DNA from: Paraburkholderia sp.
GTDB lineage: Bacteria; Pseudomonadota; Gammaproteobacteria; Burkholderiales; Burkholderiaceae
Direction: 5' to 3'
NCBI GenBank assembly: GCA_004322045.1
Contig: SCRN01000040.1
Span: 1-64,000 of the forward strand
Length of the DNA stretch: 64,000 nt
Shown in pieces: positions 35,711 through 42,066 of the stretch. Under the pieces are notes generated by a model that was not told the origin of the DNA, searched no databases, and saw only the letters and a program-made list of their open reading frames with translations. Made by a program: the position numbers and the translations under genes. How positions within the stretch are numbered: the first letter of the stretch is position 1; the number at the start of each line of letters is the position of its first letter.

Positions 35711-35926
35711 TCAGAAGACCTCGGCCGCCTTCGGCGCATAGAGGTGCGAGAGGCCCGCGCCGTCCGCGAGCGCTTTCGCGATGTCCGGATGATCTTGCTG
35801 AAGTCCACCGCAAAGGTGCGCGATAAAGTCGCTGGCCTGATAGCGCCCGGGGTATTTCGCGGCACTTTCCCCAGCTCGCGCAATGCATGCGAGGAGCATT
35901 GGAACCCGCACGGTCAATCGCGCCAT
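35711..35926 (-). CDS. Phage hypothetical protein
   Basis: This 71-residue protein starts MARLTVRVPMLLACIARAGE, with GGGGAG upstream. A short helical protein, part of the early leftward operon. Function unknown. Confidence 0.6.
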   Translation of the reverse strand: MARLTVRVPMLLACIARAGESAAKYPGRYQASDFIAHLCGGLQQDHPDIAKALADGAGLSHLYAPKAAEVF

Positions 35927-35928
35927 GA

Positions 35929-36018
35929 TCAGACTCCCCAGACGAAACGTCGTATGCAGCGATGGCAATTGCCGGCTGCGTGCGCAGGCTGACGGCAATG
36001 CGCGCATGTATAGGCCAT
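35929..36018 (-). CDS. 29-residue zinc-ribbon-like microprotein
   Basis: The open frame encodes MAYTCAHCRQPAHAAGNCHR and nine further residues, with two CxxC pairs (CAHC and CHRC) that could bind one zinc. The ATG overlaps the stop of the upstream gene (TGATG) and the TGA is 2 nt before the next ATG. The tight packing supports translation. Function unknown. Confidence 0.5.
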   Translation of the reverse strand: MAYTCAHCRQPAHAAGNCHRCIRRFVWGV

Positions 36019-36161
36019 CACATGCACCTCGCATAAACACAGGCGAGATCGCTCGCGGCGGCGTGCTGCGTGTAGTCCCACATCCCATGTCCGAGCAGAT
36101 AGAGGAAGAAGACGCCCAACGCGGCGAGCGCGTTGCGCATGATTTCAAGCGCCTTCTTCAC
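36018..36161 (-). CDS. 47-residue membrane microprotein
   Basis: It starts at GTG 36161, overlapping the upstream TGA. It has a basic N-terminus (KKALEIMRN) and one transmembrane helix (ALAALGVFFLYLLGHGMWDY). Small membrane proteins are common in phage early operons (lysis timing, exclusion), but no role can be assigned. Confidence 0.55.
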   Translation of the reverse strand: MKKALEIMRNALAALGVFFLYLLGHGMWDYTQHAAASDLACVYARCM

Positions 36162-36391
36162 CGTGCACCACCGATGGACACGTAAGCGAAATTGCGAGCG
36201 GTGGCCGGCGTCATGTATGCGCTTCCGATTTGAATGCGGGGACGAATGCCTCGGCTCTTGAGCGCGGCTTTAGCCACTTTCTGGCGACGCTCGGTCCGTG
36301 CACGAAGCGCGCCGAGCTCAGACTCGAGCAACTCAGCGCGCGTAAGCTGCACGCCCGTAACGATGCGACGAAGATCAATCATTTTTTGCAT
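36158..36391 (-). CDS. Phage hypothetical protein
   Basis: This 77-residue protein starts MQKMIDLRRIVTGVQL. It has a coiled-coil-like middle segment (RAELLESELGALRARTERRQ) and a short C-terminal beta part. It starts 1 nt after the end of the upstream gene. Function unknown. Confidence 0.55.
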   Translation of the reverse strand: MQKMIDLRRIVTGVQLTRAELLESELGALRARTERRQKVAKAALKSRGIRPRIQIGSAYMTPATARNFAYVSIGGAR

Positions 36392-36392
36392 C

Positions 36393-36539
36393 TCAGCCCC
36401 CGAAGAACACGTTGACGGCATCGGGCCCAAAAGTGACGATCGCGATCAAGCAGGCGATTGCTGCAGCCGCGAAGCCGCAATACATCCCGACGAGCATCGA
36501 ATGCCGCTTGACGTCTTGATGCGTTGGATGCCTTTTCAT
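36393..36539 (-). CDS. 48-residue membrane protein
   Basis: It starts MKRHPTHQDVKRHSMLV and has one or two hydrophobic stretches (GMYCGFAAAAIACLIAIVTF). It lies 11 nt after the first gene of the operon. Function unknown. Confidence 0.5.
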   Translation of the reverse strand: MKRHPTHQDVKRHSMLVGMYCGFAAAAIACLIAIVTFGPDAVNVFFGG

Positions 36540-36550
36540 CGCGATCCCGT

Positions 36551-36736
36551 TCAGTGGGTCCTGGTAGCGACGCAACGTCCGGCCGAGAAAGCGGCGATGA
36601 CGGCGGCGCGCCGATCGCAGGTTGCGAGCGCAGTCAGATTGAGAACCTGAAGCGATCGGCCGACGGCGACGACGAAACGGATATGGCCGTCGAGCGAGCG
36701 ATGAGCTGCCTTTCTGTTGGCCTTACGCACGTTCAC
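36551..36736 (-). CDS. First gene of the leftward early operon
   Basis: This 61-residue protein starts at GTG 36736 behind a GGAG site. The N-terminus is basic (NVRKANRKAAHR), which in this position recalls small PL-transcribed proteins such as antiterminators. There is no similarity I can name, so the role is inference only. Confidence 0.5.
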   Translation of the reverse strand: MNVRKANRKAAHRSLDGHIRFVVAVGRSLQVLNLTALATCDRRAAVIAAFSAGRCVATRTH

Positions 36737-36768
36737 TTTCGTCTCCGTTGGCGCCTGCGATGGGCTGA

Positions 36769-36797
36769 ATAATACGAACGTAGTTTATCGACGTCAA
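36769..36797 (-). promoter_or_regulatory. Predicted leftward early promoter (PL)
   Basis: Read leftward, TTGACG (36792-36797) and TATTAT (36769-36774) are spaced by 17 bp, a strong sigma-70 pattern. Operator-like palindromes overlap both boxes. It would drive the leftward operon that includes the DGR and runs to the integrase. Confidence 0.78.
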
Positions 36798-36809
36798 TAC
36801 GTCTGTATT
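36771..36809. promoter_or_regulatory. Repressor operators at PL
   Basis: Two 14-bp palindromic sites of the type AATACG-nn-CGTATT occur at 36771-36784 and 36796-36809, centred 25 bp apart and overlapping the -10 and -35 boxes. The same motif occurs twice at the repressor/cro divide, which argues for one regulator. Confidence 0.78.
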
Positions 36810-36901
36810 GTTGCGACTAAAATTTTTCCTATCGTGCGGCGCGATCGGATAGTTTTACGGGGAATGCGGCAACCGAGGAAGGAGTGGTCGCCGCCTAGAA
36901 G

Positions 36902-37123
36902 CTACAAGCCGCGCCGCGCGTTGAGCGTCCGCGCTGCTTCGGTAAGGTCGAAGAGGGTTTCCAGATATCCGTCTTGCCACAGGTCTCCCATACTTTCAAA
37001 GAGCCTGCGACCGTCTCCTTGCATCAATAGCAACATGCTGCTGGCCCCGAGTAGCTTCCGCGAGATTTGATCGCGAACATCCAGTTCCTCTGCGGGCGGC
37101 TTCTGACCTTCTTTTGCCTGCAT
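36902..37123 (-). CDS. Phage hypothetical protein
   Basis: This 73-residue helical protein starts MQAKEGQKPPAEELDVRDQI, with GGAGA upstream. It lies between PL and the immunity region, read leftward. Function unknown. Confidence 0.6.
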   Translation of the reverse strand: MQAKEGQKPPAEELDVRDQISRKLLGASSMLLLMQGDGRRLFESMGDLWQDGYLETLFDLTEAARTLNARRGL

Positions 37124-37218
37124 GACTTCTCCGTTTACGTGTGATTGCGGTCCGCCCCCGGCCCCGGGGTGCGCAGTCCGACCGCACGAAGGAAAATGCC
37201 TCATTCCACGCTAAACGG

Positions 37219-37410
37219 TTACTTCGTTTGATTCGCCAACGACTTGCTCGAAGATGACGAGCCGGTGTCGACCCCAATCGACCGAAAGTGTTCCTTCAGG
37301 ATGGCGATGATCTGGCCGTTCATCGAACGATTGTTGTCACGCGCATCGGCAGCCAGAGCATCCCGGATTTCCACTGGGAGCCGCAGCTGCATCTTCACCT
37401 CGTGTTTCAT
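37219..37410 (-). CDS. Arc-type ribbon-helix-helix protein
   Basis: This 63-residue protein has the Arc-like pattern VKMQLRLPVEIRDALAADA then RSMNGQIIAIL, and ends in a Ser-rich tail. It starts at ATG 37410, directly behind GGAGG. Arc/Mnt proteins are dimeric DNA-binding repressors. It is divergent from another RHH gene at 37526, so the gap between them may be their shared operator. Confidence 0.8.
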   Translation of the reverse strand: MKHEVKMQLRLPVEIRDALAADARDNNRSMNGQIIAILKEHFRSIGVDTGSSSSSKSLANQTK

Positions 37411-37525
37411 TGTCGCCTCCAAACCCGAGTCTTTGAGACATCGAAAAGAAGCATATTGTGACCTCTATTTGAAGGCAATACTAGAGCAGTGGCTTAATAG
37501 GTGCATGGTCGGTAGAATTCGCCGA

Positions 37526-37894
37526 ATGACCAAGCCAGACGATTTCGTCAAGACCGCGCTACGCCTGCCACGAGACCTTCGGGATGAACTGAAGGAGTCG
37601 GCCGCGTCCGCTGGCCGATCGATGAACGATGAGATCGTTGCTCGAGCGCGACTGCAGCCTCAATCCGTCGCAGCTACAGCGATTTTGAACAAGATTGAGC
37701 TTTATGAAACGCAGATCAGAGAAGCTGAGAAACGACGCATGGAATCGCTCTGGCGCATGGTCGAGCGCCTGTCAGCTGTCATAGGCCGCGCTGAGCCGCT
37801 GGTGCAAGCGTCCCAAGGGCAGGGCAAGGAAGAAGTGCTCCGCGAAATCGAAGTCACTAGAGAGCTGGTCAAAGCATTGAGTGATTATCGGTAG
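37526..37894 (+). CDS. Arc-type ribbon-helix-helix protein with coiled coil
   Basis: This 122-residue protein has an N-terminal RHH (FVKTALRLPRDLRDELKES, then GRSMNDEIVARA) and a long C-terminal coiled coil (IELYETQIREAEKRRMES). ATG 37526 or 37505 are possible. It is convergent with the repressor gene and probably acts in lysogeny control. Confidence 0.78.
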   Translation: MTKPDDFVKTALRLPRDLRDELKESAASAGRSMNDEIVARARLQPQSVAATAILNKIELYETQIREAEKRRMESLWRMVERLSAVIGRAEPLVQASQGQGKEEVLREIEVTRELVKALSDYR

Positions 37895-37909
37895 GAAATC
37901 CCCACCAAA

Positions 37910-38338
37910 CTACCGGCGCCGCCGCGGGGGCTCGGAACTGGCTAGCATCGCACCAATTGAAGCGACCAGCATGCGCCGCCGAGCGTCGTCGATCTTGTCG
38001 ATGTTTTTCAGTTCGACAATGATCGTGCGCATCTCGCCGCTGACTCCCTCCAGCGAGAACATCATGTCCGGCTCATAGGAGCCCTGATTCGGGGGCGCCT
38101 GGACCCCATGCGCCGCATTCCAAACATCGAATGGCACGTCGCTTTCTTCGTCGGTGAGCCACTCGACCGTCACTCCAAGTGCGCGAGCGATTTCCGGCAG
38201 CTTCTGCGGTCGCTTAGTGCGCCCGCTCTCCAGATGGCCGACCGCGCCCTGCGTGACGCCGGCTCTGTCCGCAAGCTCATCTTGCGTCCAGCCGTGCGCC
38301 TCTCGCGCATCCCTGATCTTTGTGCCGATATTAGCCAT
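37910..38338 (-). CDS. XRE-family phage repressor (CI-like)
   Basis: This 142-residue protein has an N-terminal HTH_3 domain (IRDAREAHGWTQDELADRAGVTQGAVGHLESG) and a short C-terminal region without a LexA/S24 protease domain, so induction by RecA cleavage is not expected. It starts at ATG 38338 with no obvious ribosome site, as in leaderless repressor messages. It is divergent from the Cro-like gene, and four matching operators flank the region. Confidence 0.85.
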   Translation of the reverse strand: MANIGTKIRDAREAHGWTQDELADRAGVTQGAVGHLESGRTKRPQKLPEIARALGVTVEWLTDEESDVPFDVWNAAHGVQAPPNQGSYEPDMMFSLEGVSGEMRTIIVELKNIDKIDDARRRMLVASIGAMLASSEPPRRRR

Positions 38339-38362
38339 GTATTGATTGTCGCCTATCGTCAG

Positions 38363-38405
38363 GCTACGTTCGTATTGCATGTTGACTGAACAATACGAAC
38401 GTATT
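38363..38405. promoter_or_regulatory. Repressor operators at the repressor/cro divide
   Basis: Two 14-bp sites related to AATACG-nn-CGTATT occur at 38363-38376 (inverted orientation) and 38392-38405, centred 29 bp apart. They lie upstream of and inside the predicted PR spacer, as expected for control of both divergent transcripts. Confidence 0.78.
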
Positions 38406-38410
38406 AAAGT
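38382..38410 (+). promoter_or_regulatory. Predicted rightward early promoter (PR)
   Basis: TTGACT (38382-38387), a 17-bp spacer and TAAAGT (38405-38410) precede the Cro-like start at 38418. The -10 box is weak. An operator occupies the spacer. Confidence 0.6.
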
Positions 38411-38417
38411 CGCGGCC

Positions 38418-38648
38418 ATGGAAGCCATCGATCTGATCCGCGAGCTGAGGCGTCTGGGCCTTACTCAACAATCCATAGCCAAACGCAGCGGGCTGTCCCA
38501 AGGCGCGATCAGTCACATCGAGACCGGCCGTCGCAAAAACGTGTTTGCTGTCACGCGAGACAAACTTGCCGCTTTGCTTCACGAGGTGACGTCGGAGGTA
38601 GCGGCAGACGAGCGTGCTAGTGGCGCGATGGCACGAGAGGGCACCTGA
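38418..38648 (+). CDS. Cro-like XRE DNA-binding protein
   Basis: This 76-residue protein is a single HTH domain (LIRELRRLGLTQQSIAKRSG, then SQGAISHIETGRRKN). It is divergent from the CI-like repressor and the first gene of the rightward early operon, so it is probably the Cro counterpart. ATG 38418 is chosen; an ATG at 38379 would place the operator within the coding region. Confidence 0.8.
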   Translation: MEAIDLIRELRRLGLTQQSIAKRSGLSQGAISHIETGRRKNVFAVTRDKLAALLHEVTSEVAADERASGAMAREGT

Positions 38649-38649
38649 C

Positions 38650-39096
38650 ATGCGCGCCTTCAAGTCGATGTTCATCCGAGAGCGCGGCCGCCTGCGTAGG
38701 CGGTGGCGAGACGCCGAAGGGCGGCGCGCTCGAGCAACAGTCCTCAAAGCTGACGCACTCAATGCGCTCCAGCGGGAGGTGGCTACGAACGATCTTCTAG
38801 TCGACGCTGGCTTGATGTCGATCGAGGAGCACTTCCGGGAAAAGCAACGCGATATCGGTGCCGCCGATGACTGGGATGAGTTGCTCAGGCAGCGGCAGCG
38901 CGAAATTGCGGCATTGCGCGCTCGGTTCGCGAAGCCCAGTGACGACGAGCGGTCAAAAAGGGCGCTTCGCGACTTCTTCGTCGCGACAGCTAGGTCTTTC
39001 GGATCAGTGTCATCAGAGCGGCAAATTTCTCCAATTGTTCGCGCATTGCGTCGATTGCTTCCTCGGAGTTGGTCGTGGCCAAGAAGTGCGAGATAG
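38650..39096 (+). CDS. Phage hypothetical protein
   Basis: This 148-residue, strongly basic and helical protein starts MRAFKSMFIRERGRLRRRWR, next to the Cro-like stop. Its last ~35 codons overlap a gene on the other strand and look less protein-like (RSWSWPRSAR), so the C-terminus may be incidental. Function unknown. Confidence 0.55.
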   Translation: MRAFKSMFIRERGRLRRRWRDAEGRRARATVLKADALNALQREVATNDLLVDAGLMSIEEHFREKQRDIGAADDWDELLRQRQREIAALRARFAKPSDDERSKRALRDFFVATARSFGSVSSERQISPIVRALRRLLPRSWSWPRSAR

Positions 39097-39223
39097 CTTC
39101 CTCCGACTGCTCGCGCATGTCGCGCTCGACGCGGTCGAACGTAAGTTTGTCGAGGTTTCTCAGAATGCAGGCCAATAGAACGCTGTTGCCTTGCACGATG
39201 CCCGATAGCTTTTCGATGTTCAT
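38990..39223 (-). CDS. Antisense small protein in the rightward operon
   Basis: This 77-residue helical protein (MNIEKLSGIVQGNSVLLACI, then MREQLEKFAALMTLIRKT) is encoded opposite to its neighbours and overlaps the end of the 38650 gene. Regular hydrophobic spacing suggests a real protein. A 10-bp inverted repeat flanks its upstream region (39224-39291). Function unknown. Confidence 0.5.
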   Translation of the reverse strand: MNIEKLSGIVQGNSVLLACILRNLDKLTFDRVERDMREQSEEAISHFLATTNSEEAIDAMREQLEKFAALMTLIRKT

Positions 39224-39317
39224 GAGGGTTCCCCTTTGTTCGGAAAAGGTTGGTGTCGGAACCGCCGATTCTAAACGGGGAGGGAACCCTCACCCCAATT
39301 TGCACGAGGTGCGCTGA

Positions 39318-39578
39318 GTGAAGCCGCGTTTGTTGCATTCCGTCATCGACGACATCTTGGCCGCGGCTGAGCAGTGGCCCGAGCTCGCGGCCGACATCCT
39401 GCATTTCGTGTTCGATGCCACTCACGACGTTCGACCGCACCTCTATTGCGAACAGACGTCGTGCGTGGCCGACTCGTCGGTCGTCGTTGAAACGCTGGCG
39501 GCTGATCGTCTCGTGCAGTTCGCGCACGCAGTTACCAGGGGTTTCATTCCTCACGTTATGCCGGCTGGCGGCGCGTAG
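39318..39578 (+). CDS. Phage hypothetical protein
   Basis: This 86-residue protein starts at GTG 39318 (KPRLLHSVIDDILAAAEQW) and is mostly helical. Function unknown. The 39224-39317 gap upstream carries a long-range inverted repeat. Confidence 0.5.
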   Translation: MKPRLLHSVIDDILAAAEQWPELAADILHFVFDATHDVRPHLYCEQTSCVADSSVVVETLAADRLVQFAHAVTRGFIPHVMPAGGA

Positions 39579-39618
39579 TTCGCAAATCACGATTTCGAAT
39601 CCCTAGAAGAGGTTAGTA

Positions 39619-39840
39619 ATGCGTCGTGCTCAATTTCGCAATGAAGTCAAAACGAGGCTGCCAGATCGCACCTACAGCGGCCTGCAGGCGTTCAAGCGCT
39701 TGCATGGCATCGAGAGCGATTCGGCGGCGCTATGCCGACTAGCGGATCTGCAGTTGTTCGGCACAGTCGGCAATTTGCCGGTGAATTTGCTCGACGTCAG
39801 TGTCGAAGCGCCCCAAAGCGGCCTGGTTTGTCCCGCATGA
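39619..39840 (+). CDS. Small RHH-like phage protein
   Basis: This 73-residue protein starts MRRAQFRNEVKTRLPDRTYS after AGAGG. Its beta-strand-helix pattern resembles a ribbon-helix-helix DNA-binding domain. The stop overlaps the next ATG. Confidence 0.6.
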   Translation: MRRAQFRNEVKTRLPDRTYSGLQAFKRLHGIESDSAALCRLADLQLFGTVGNLPVNLLDVSVEAPQSGLVCPA

Positions 39841-40052
39841 AGGGCGATACCACGCAAGTCGAGGTTTCGCTTCCAGCGGTTGAAGCGGCAGATCTGGCGG
39901 TGCAGGCGGCGCGTGAGGGCGTATCAGCTCCGGATCTGCTCGGATATCACGTGCTTCGCAGTGCCTACGGCTCGCTGCATCCGCTGGTGCACGAGTTCGA
40001 ATCGCGGCCCAAGTTGGGACGCGCAGGGCAGATCACGGACGACAAGGAGTAG
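39837..40052 (+). CDS. Phage hypothetical protein
   Basis: This 71-residue protein starts MKGDTTQVEVSLPAVEAADL. Its ATGA overlap with the preceding gene indicates coupling. Function unknown. Confidence 0.6.
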   Translation: MKGDTTQVEVSLPAVEAADLAVQAAREGVSAPDLLGYHVLRSAYGSLHPLVHEFESRPKLGRAGQITDDKE

Positions 40053-40054
40053 CG

Positions 40055-40138
40055 ATGCATCTCATGACGATGATGTACCTGGGCGCGCTGATCACCTTCA
40101 TTGGCTGGATCAACTGGGCGACGACGGGGCGCGCATGA
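40055..40138 (+). CDS. 27-residue membrane microprotein
   Basis: It encodes MHLMTMMYLGALITFIGWIN and seven further residues, essentially one transmembrane helix. An AAGGAG site at ideal spacing and an ATGA overlap with the next gene support translation. Function unknown. Confidence 0.55.
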   Translation: MHLMTMMYLGALITFIGWINWATTGRA

Positions 40139-40443
40139 ACGTCAAGCCCGGCGACATCGCGCGGATAGTCGACAGCCGCACGCCGAACGACGGCGCGATC
40201 GTACTCGTTGAACGCGCGGACCCGCAAACCGCCGCGGAATGCGGACTGCATTGGTGGATCGTGCGCGGAAAAGCGCTTGCGGGCTACCGCAACACGCCTT
40301 GGCCGACGTTGGTCACGGACGAAGTGACGGTACCGGACCAATGCCTGCGCCGCATCGACCCGGGCCAAAACACGCGCGACGAGCGCGAGCTGCTCGGGCA
40401 CGTCCCACCCATTCCCGTGGAGAACGCATGTCACACCACCTGA
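40135..40443 (+). CDS. Phage hypothetical protein (KPGDIA family)
   Basis: This 102-residue protein starts MNVKPGDIARIVDSRTPNDG, a beta-barrel-like N-terminus. A paralogue of the same kind is at 43160-43429 (MNCKPGDLAIVIRGL). The shared start suggests an SH3-like fold. Function unknown. Confidence 0.6.
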   Translation: MNVKPGDIARIVDSRTPNDGAIVLVERADPQTAAECGLHWWIVRGKALAGYRNTPWPTLVTDEVTVPDQCLRRIDPGQNTRDERELLGHVPPIPVENACHTT

Positions 40444-40688
40444 CGAACCAGGCATGGGAAGTCGAGCTCCGCTCGAACCAAAAGATCGTCTTCCTCGCGC
40501 TCGCGCATCTGAGCCAGCTAAGCACCCAAGAGTCGACGCCCACCGTGCGCCGGCTTGCGTTCATGTGTGGCCTATCGGATAGCGGCGTGCGCGATCAGCT
40601 CCAGCAGCTCATCGAGGCACGTCTCGTCGAGCGCATCGCCACTGCGGACGGCGCCGGCTTTCGGATCTATCTCGGCAGCCGGTCGTGA
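40428..40688 (+). CDS. Helix-turn-helix phage protein
   Basis: This 86-residue winged-helix protein starts MSHHLTNQAWEVELRSNQKI and contains TPTVRRLAFMCGLSDSGVRD. The N-terminus resembles phage replication initiators of the O/DnaD kind, but it is only the DNA-binding half. It may act with the 42063 gene. Confidence 0.65.
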   Translation: MSHHLTNQAWEVELRSNQKIVFLALAHLSQLSTQESTPTVRRLAFMCGLSDSGVRDQLQQLIEARLVERIATADGAGFRIYLGSRS

Positions 40689-41032
40689 CCTCGAGCATCC
40701 CGCCGCTCATTTCTTCGCAGCGCTTTCTGGACGCACGCGTCGTCGCTGAAAAGGCTGCGCGCTTTTCCGTTTTCGTCGTGCGCGTGGCCGAAGTGACGCT
40801 CCGAGGGACGCAGTACCGGATCCTCACCGATGGTCATCACAACCTGGCAGCAGCTCGGCGAGCGGGCGTCGAGCCGGACTGGCGCGGCCCGAGCAACAAG
40901 TGGCGGCGCATTCAGGCGCGCACTAAGCCGGCGGTATTCGAGATGTTCCTGATTAACAACCTGACGGATTCCGATTGGTACTTCGTAGATACGGGCGACG
41001 TAGTCGCCGAACTATTGCCCGTCGCAAGGTGA
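40685..41032 (+). CDS. ParB-like phage protein
   Basis: This 115-residue protein contains YRILTDGHHNLAAARRAG, similar to the catalytic loop of ParB/Srx-fold nucleases. It starts at GTG 40685, overlapping the previous stop. Nuclease or DNA-binding function is inferred from this motif only. Confidence 0.55.
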   Translation: MTSSIPPLISSQRFLDARVVAEKAARFSVFVVRVAEVTLRGTQYRILTDGHHNLAAARRAGVEPDWRGPSNKWRRIQARTKPAVFEMFLINNLTDSDWYFVDTGDVVAELLPVAR

Positions 41033-41036
41033 CTAC

Positions 41037-41429
41037 ATGAACATCGACACGATCCTTGCAGATATCAAACGCGTTCGCGATGAGATCGAGCGTTCGGCGC
41101 CCACCGTCCGACCGATGCGCCTCCTCGAGAGCGAACTATGTGTGCGCAACAGCGATCGGCCGCGGCGAGTCCATCACCGCCGTCGCGGAATGACGGCGGC
41201 GTACCACCATCGCATTCAAAAGAAATGGGTGAAGCGGTTCGGGTTCGAGCTCGAATACACCGCCTACCAGATCGATCCTAGCGCGATGGGGATGCCTGGC
41301 GAGCCGTATCTCTGCGTGCATCCGGTCATCGCGATGCGAATGCGCGCTCGAGGAGTTCCCGCTCCGTCACCCAGTCGCTCACACCCTCTCAGCCCATCGC
41401 AACGCGATTTGCTGGGATTGTGGCTGTGA
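41037..41429 (+). CDS. Phage hypothetical protein
   Basis: This 130-residue protein starts MNIDTILADIKRVRDEIERS. A middle part (AYHHRIQKKWVKRFGFELEY) recurs in phage early proteins. Function unknown. Confidence 0.55.
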   Translation: MNIDTILADIKRVRDEIERSAPTVRPMRLLESELCVRNSDRPRRVHHRRRGMTAAYHHRIQKKWVKRFGFELEYTAYQIDPSAMGMPGEPYLCVHPVIAMRMRARGVPAPSPSRSHPLSPSQRDLLGLWL

Positions 41430-41452
41430 CCATCCATATCGAGGACAGATAT

Positions 41453-41713
41453 ATGAGCGACGTCCGACAACTGCAAGCGCGGCAAGAAACCACGCGGCCC
41501 GCGCCGAAGCGCATCGTGCGCCCATGCGAGTGGGGACTGTTCAATGCGGTCAATGCACTCGAAACGCAGTTGGGTTCCGTCGAGGCATACAACCGACTGT
41601 GCGACGCAGCCCGCGATTTGAAGGCGAAGATCGATGCCGGCCATGGGAAGGCTCAACACCCAATGTGGGCCACCGATCCCGCCATGATCTATCCAGCTGG
41701 ATGGCGCCCATGA
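41453..41713 (+). CDS. Phage hypothetical protein
   Basis: This 86-residue protein starts MSDVRQLQARQETTRPAPKR after AGGA; a GTG at 41420 is an alternative. The helical core is GLFNAVNALETQLGSVEAYN. Its stop overlaps the next ATG. Function unknown. Confidence 0.6.
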   Translation: MSDVRQLQARQETTRPAPKRIVRPCEWGLFNAVNALETQLGSVEAYNRLCDAARDLKAKIDAGHGKAQHPMWATDPAMIYPAGWRP

Positions 41714-42066
41714 CGGTCTACGTCGACGACATGTACCAGACCGAGTTCGGCCGCTACGGGCGCATGAAGATGAGCCACATGATCGCGAACACGTCGGTCG
41801 AGCTGCTCGCGATGGCGAAGACGATCGGCGTGCAAAAGCGCTGGCTGCAGCACGCCGGCGAGGCTGGCGAGCATTTCGATATCGCAAAGTGCAAGCGGGA
41901 TCTCGCGATCGCCGCGGGCGCGGTGCCGATCACGATTCGCCAATGCTCCGCTATGTGCGCGCGGCGGCGCGTTACTGGAGATCTCGGCTCGCCTGACGGA
42001 GCTGAGCAGTGGCTTGCGGCCTATGCGAGCCGGCGCCGCGCTCCCGAGACGGAGGGCCGTCCATGA
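41710..42066 (+). CDS. DUF4031 domain protein
   Basis: This 118-residue protein starts MTVYVDDMYQTEFGRYGRMK, the signature of DUF4031, a small family common in phages and plasmids. The later HFDIAKCKRDLAIAAGAVPI fits the family. Biochemical role unknown. The stop overlaps the replication gene start. Confidence 0.75.
   Translation: MTVYVDDMYQTEFGRYGRMKMSHMIANTSVELLAMAKTIGVQKRWLQHAGEAGEHFDIAKCKRDLAIAAGAVPITIRQCSAMCARRRVTGDLGSPDGAEQWLAAYASRRRAPETEGRP

Noticed and set aside
36234-36650. 138-codon rightward frame in the leftward early operon
   Set aside because: It is opposite several small overlapping leftward genes with ribosome sites and has shadow-like composition.
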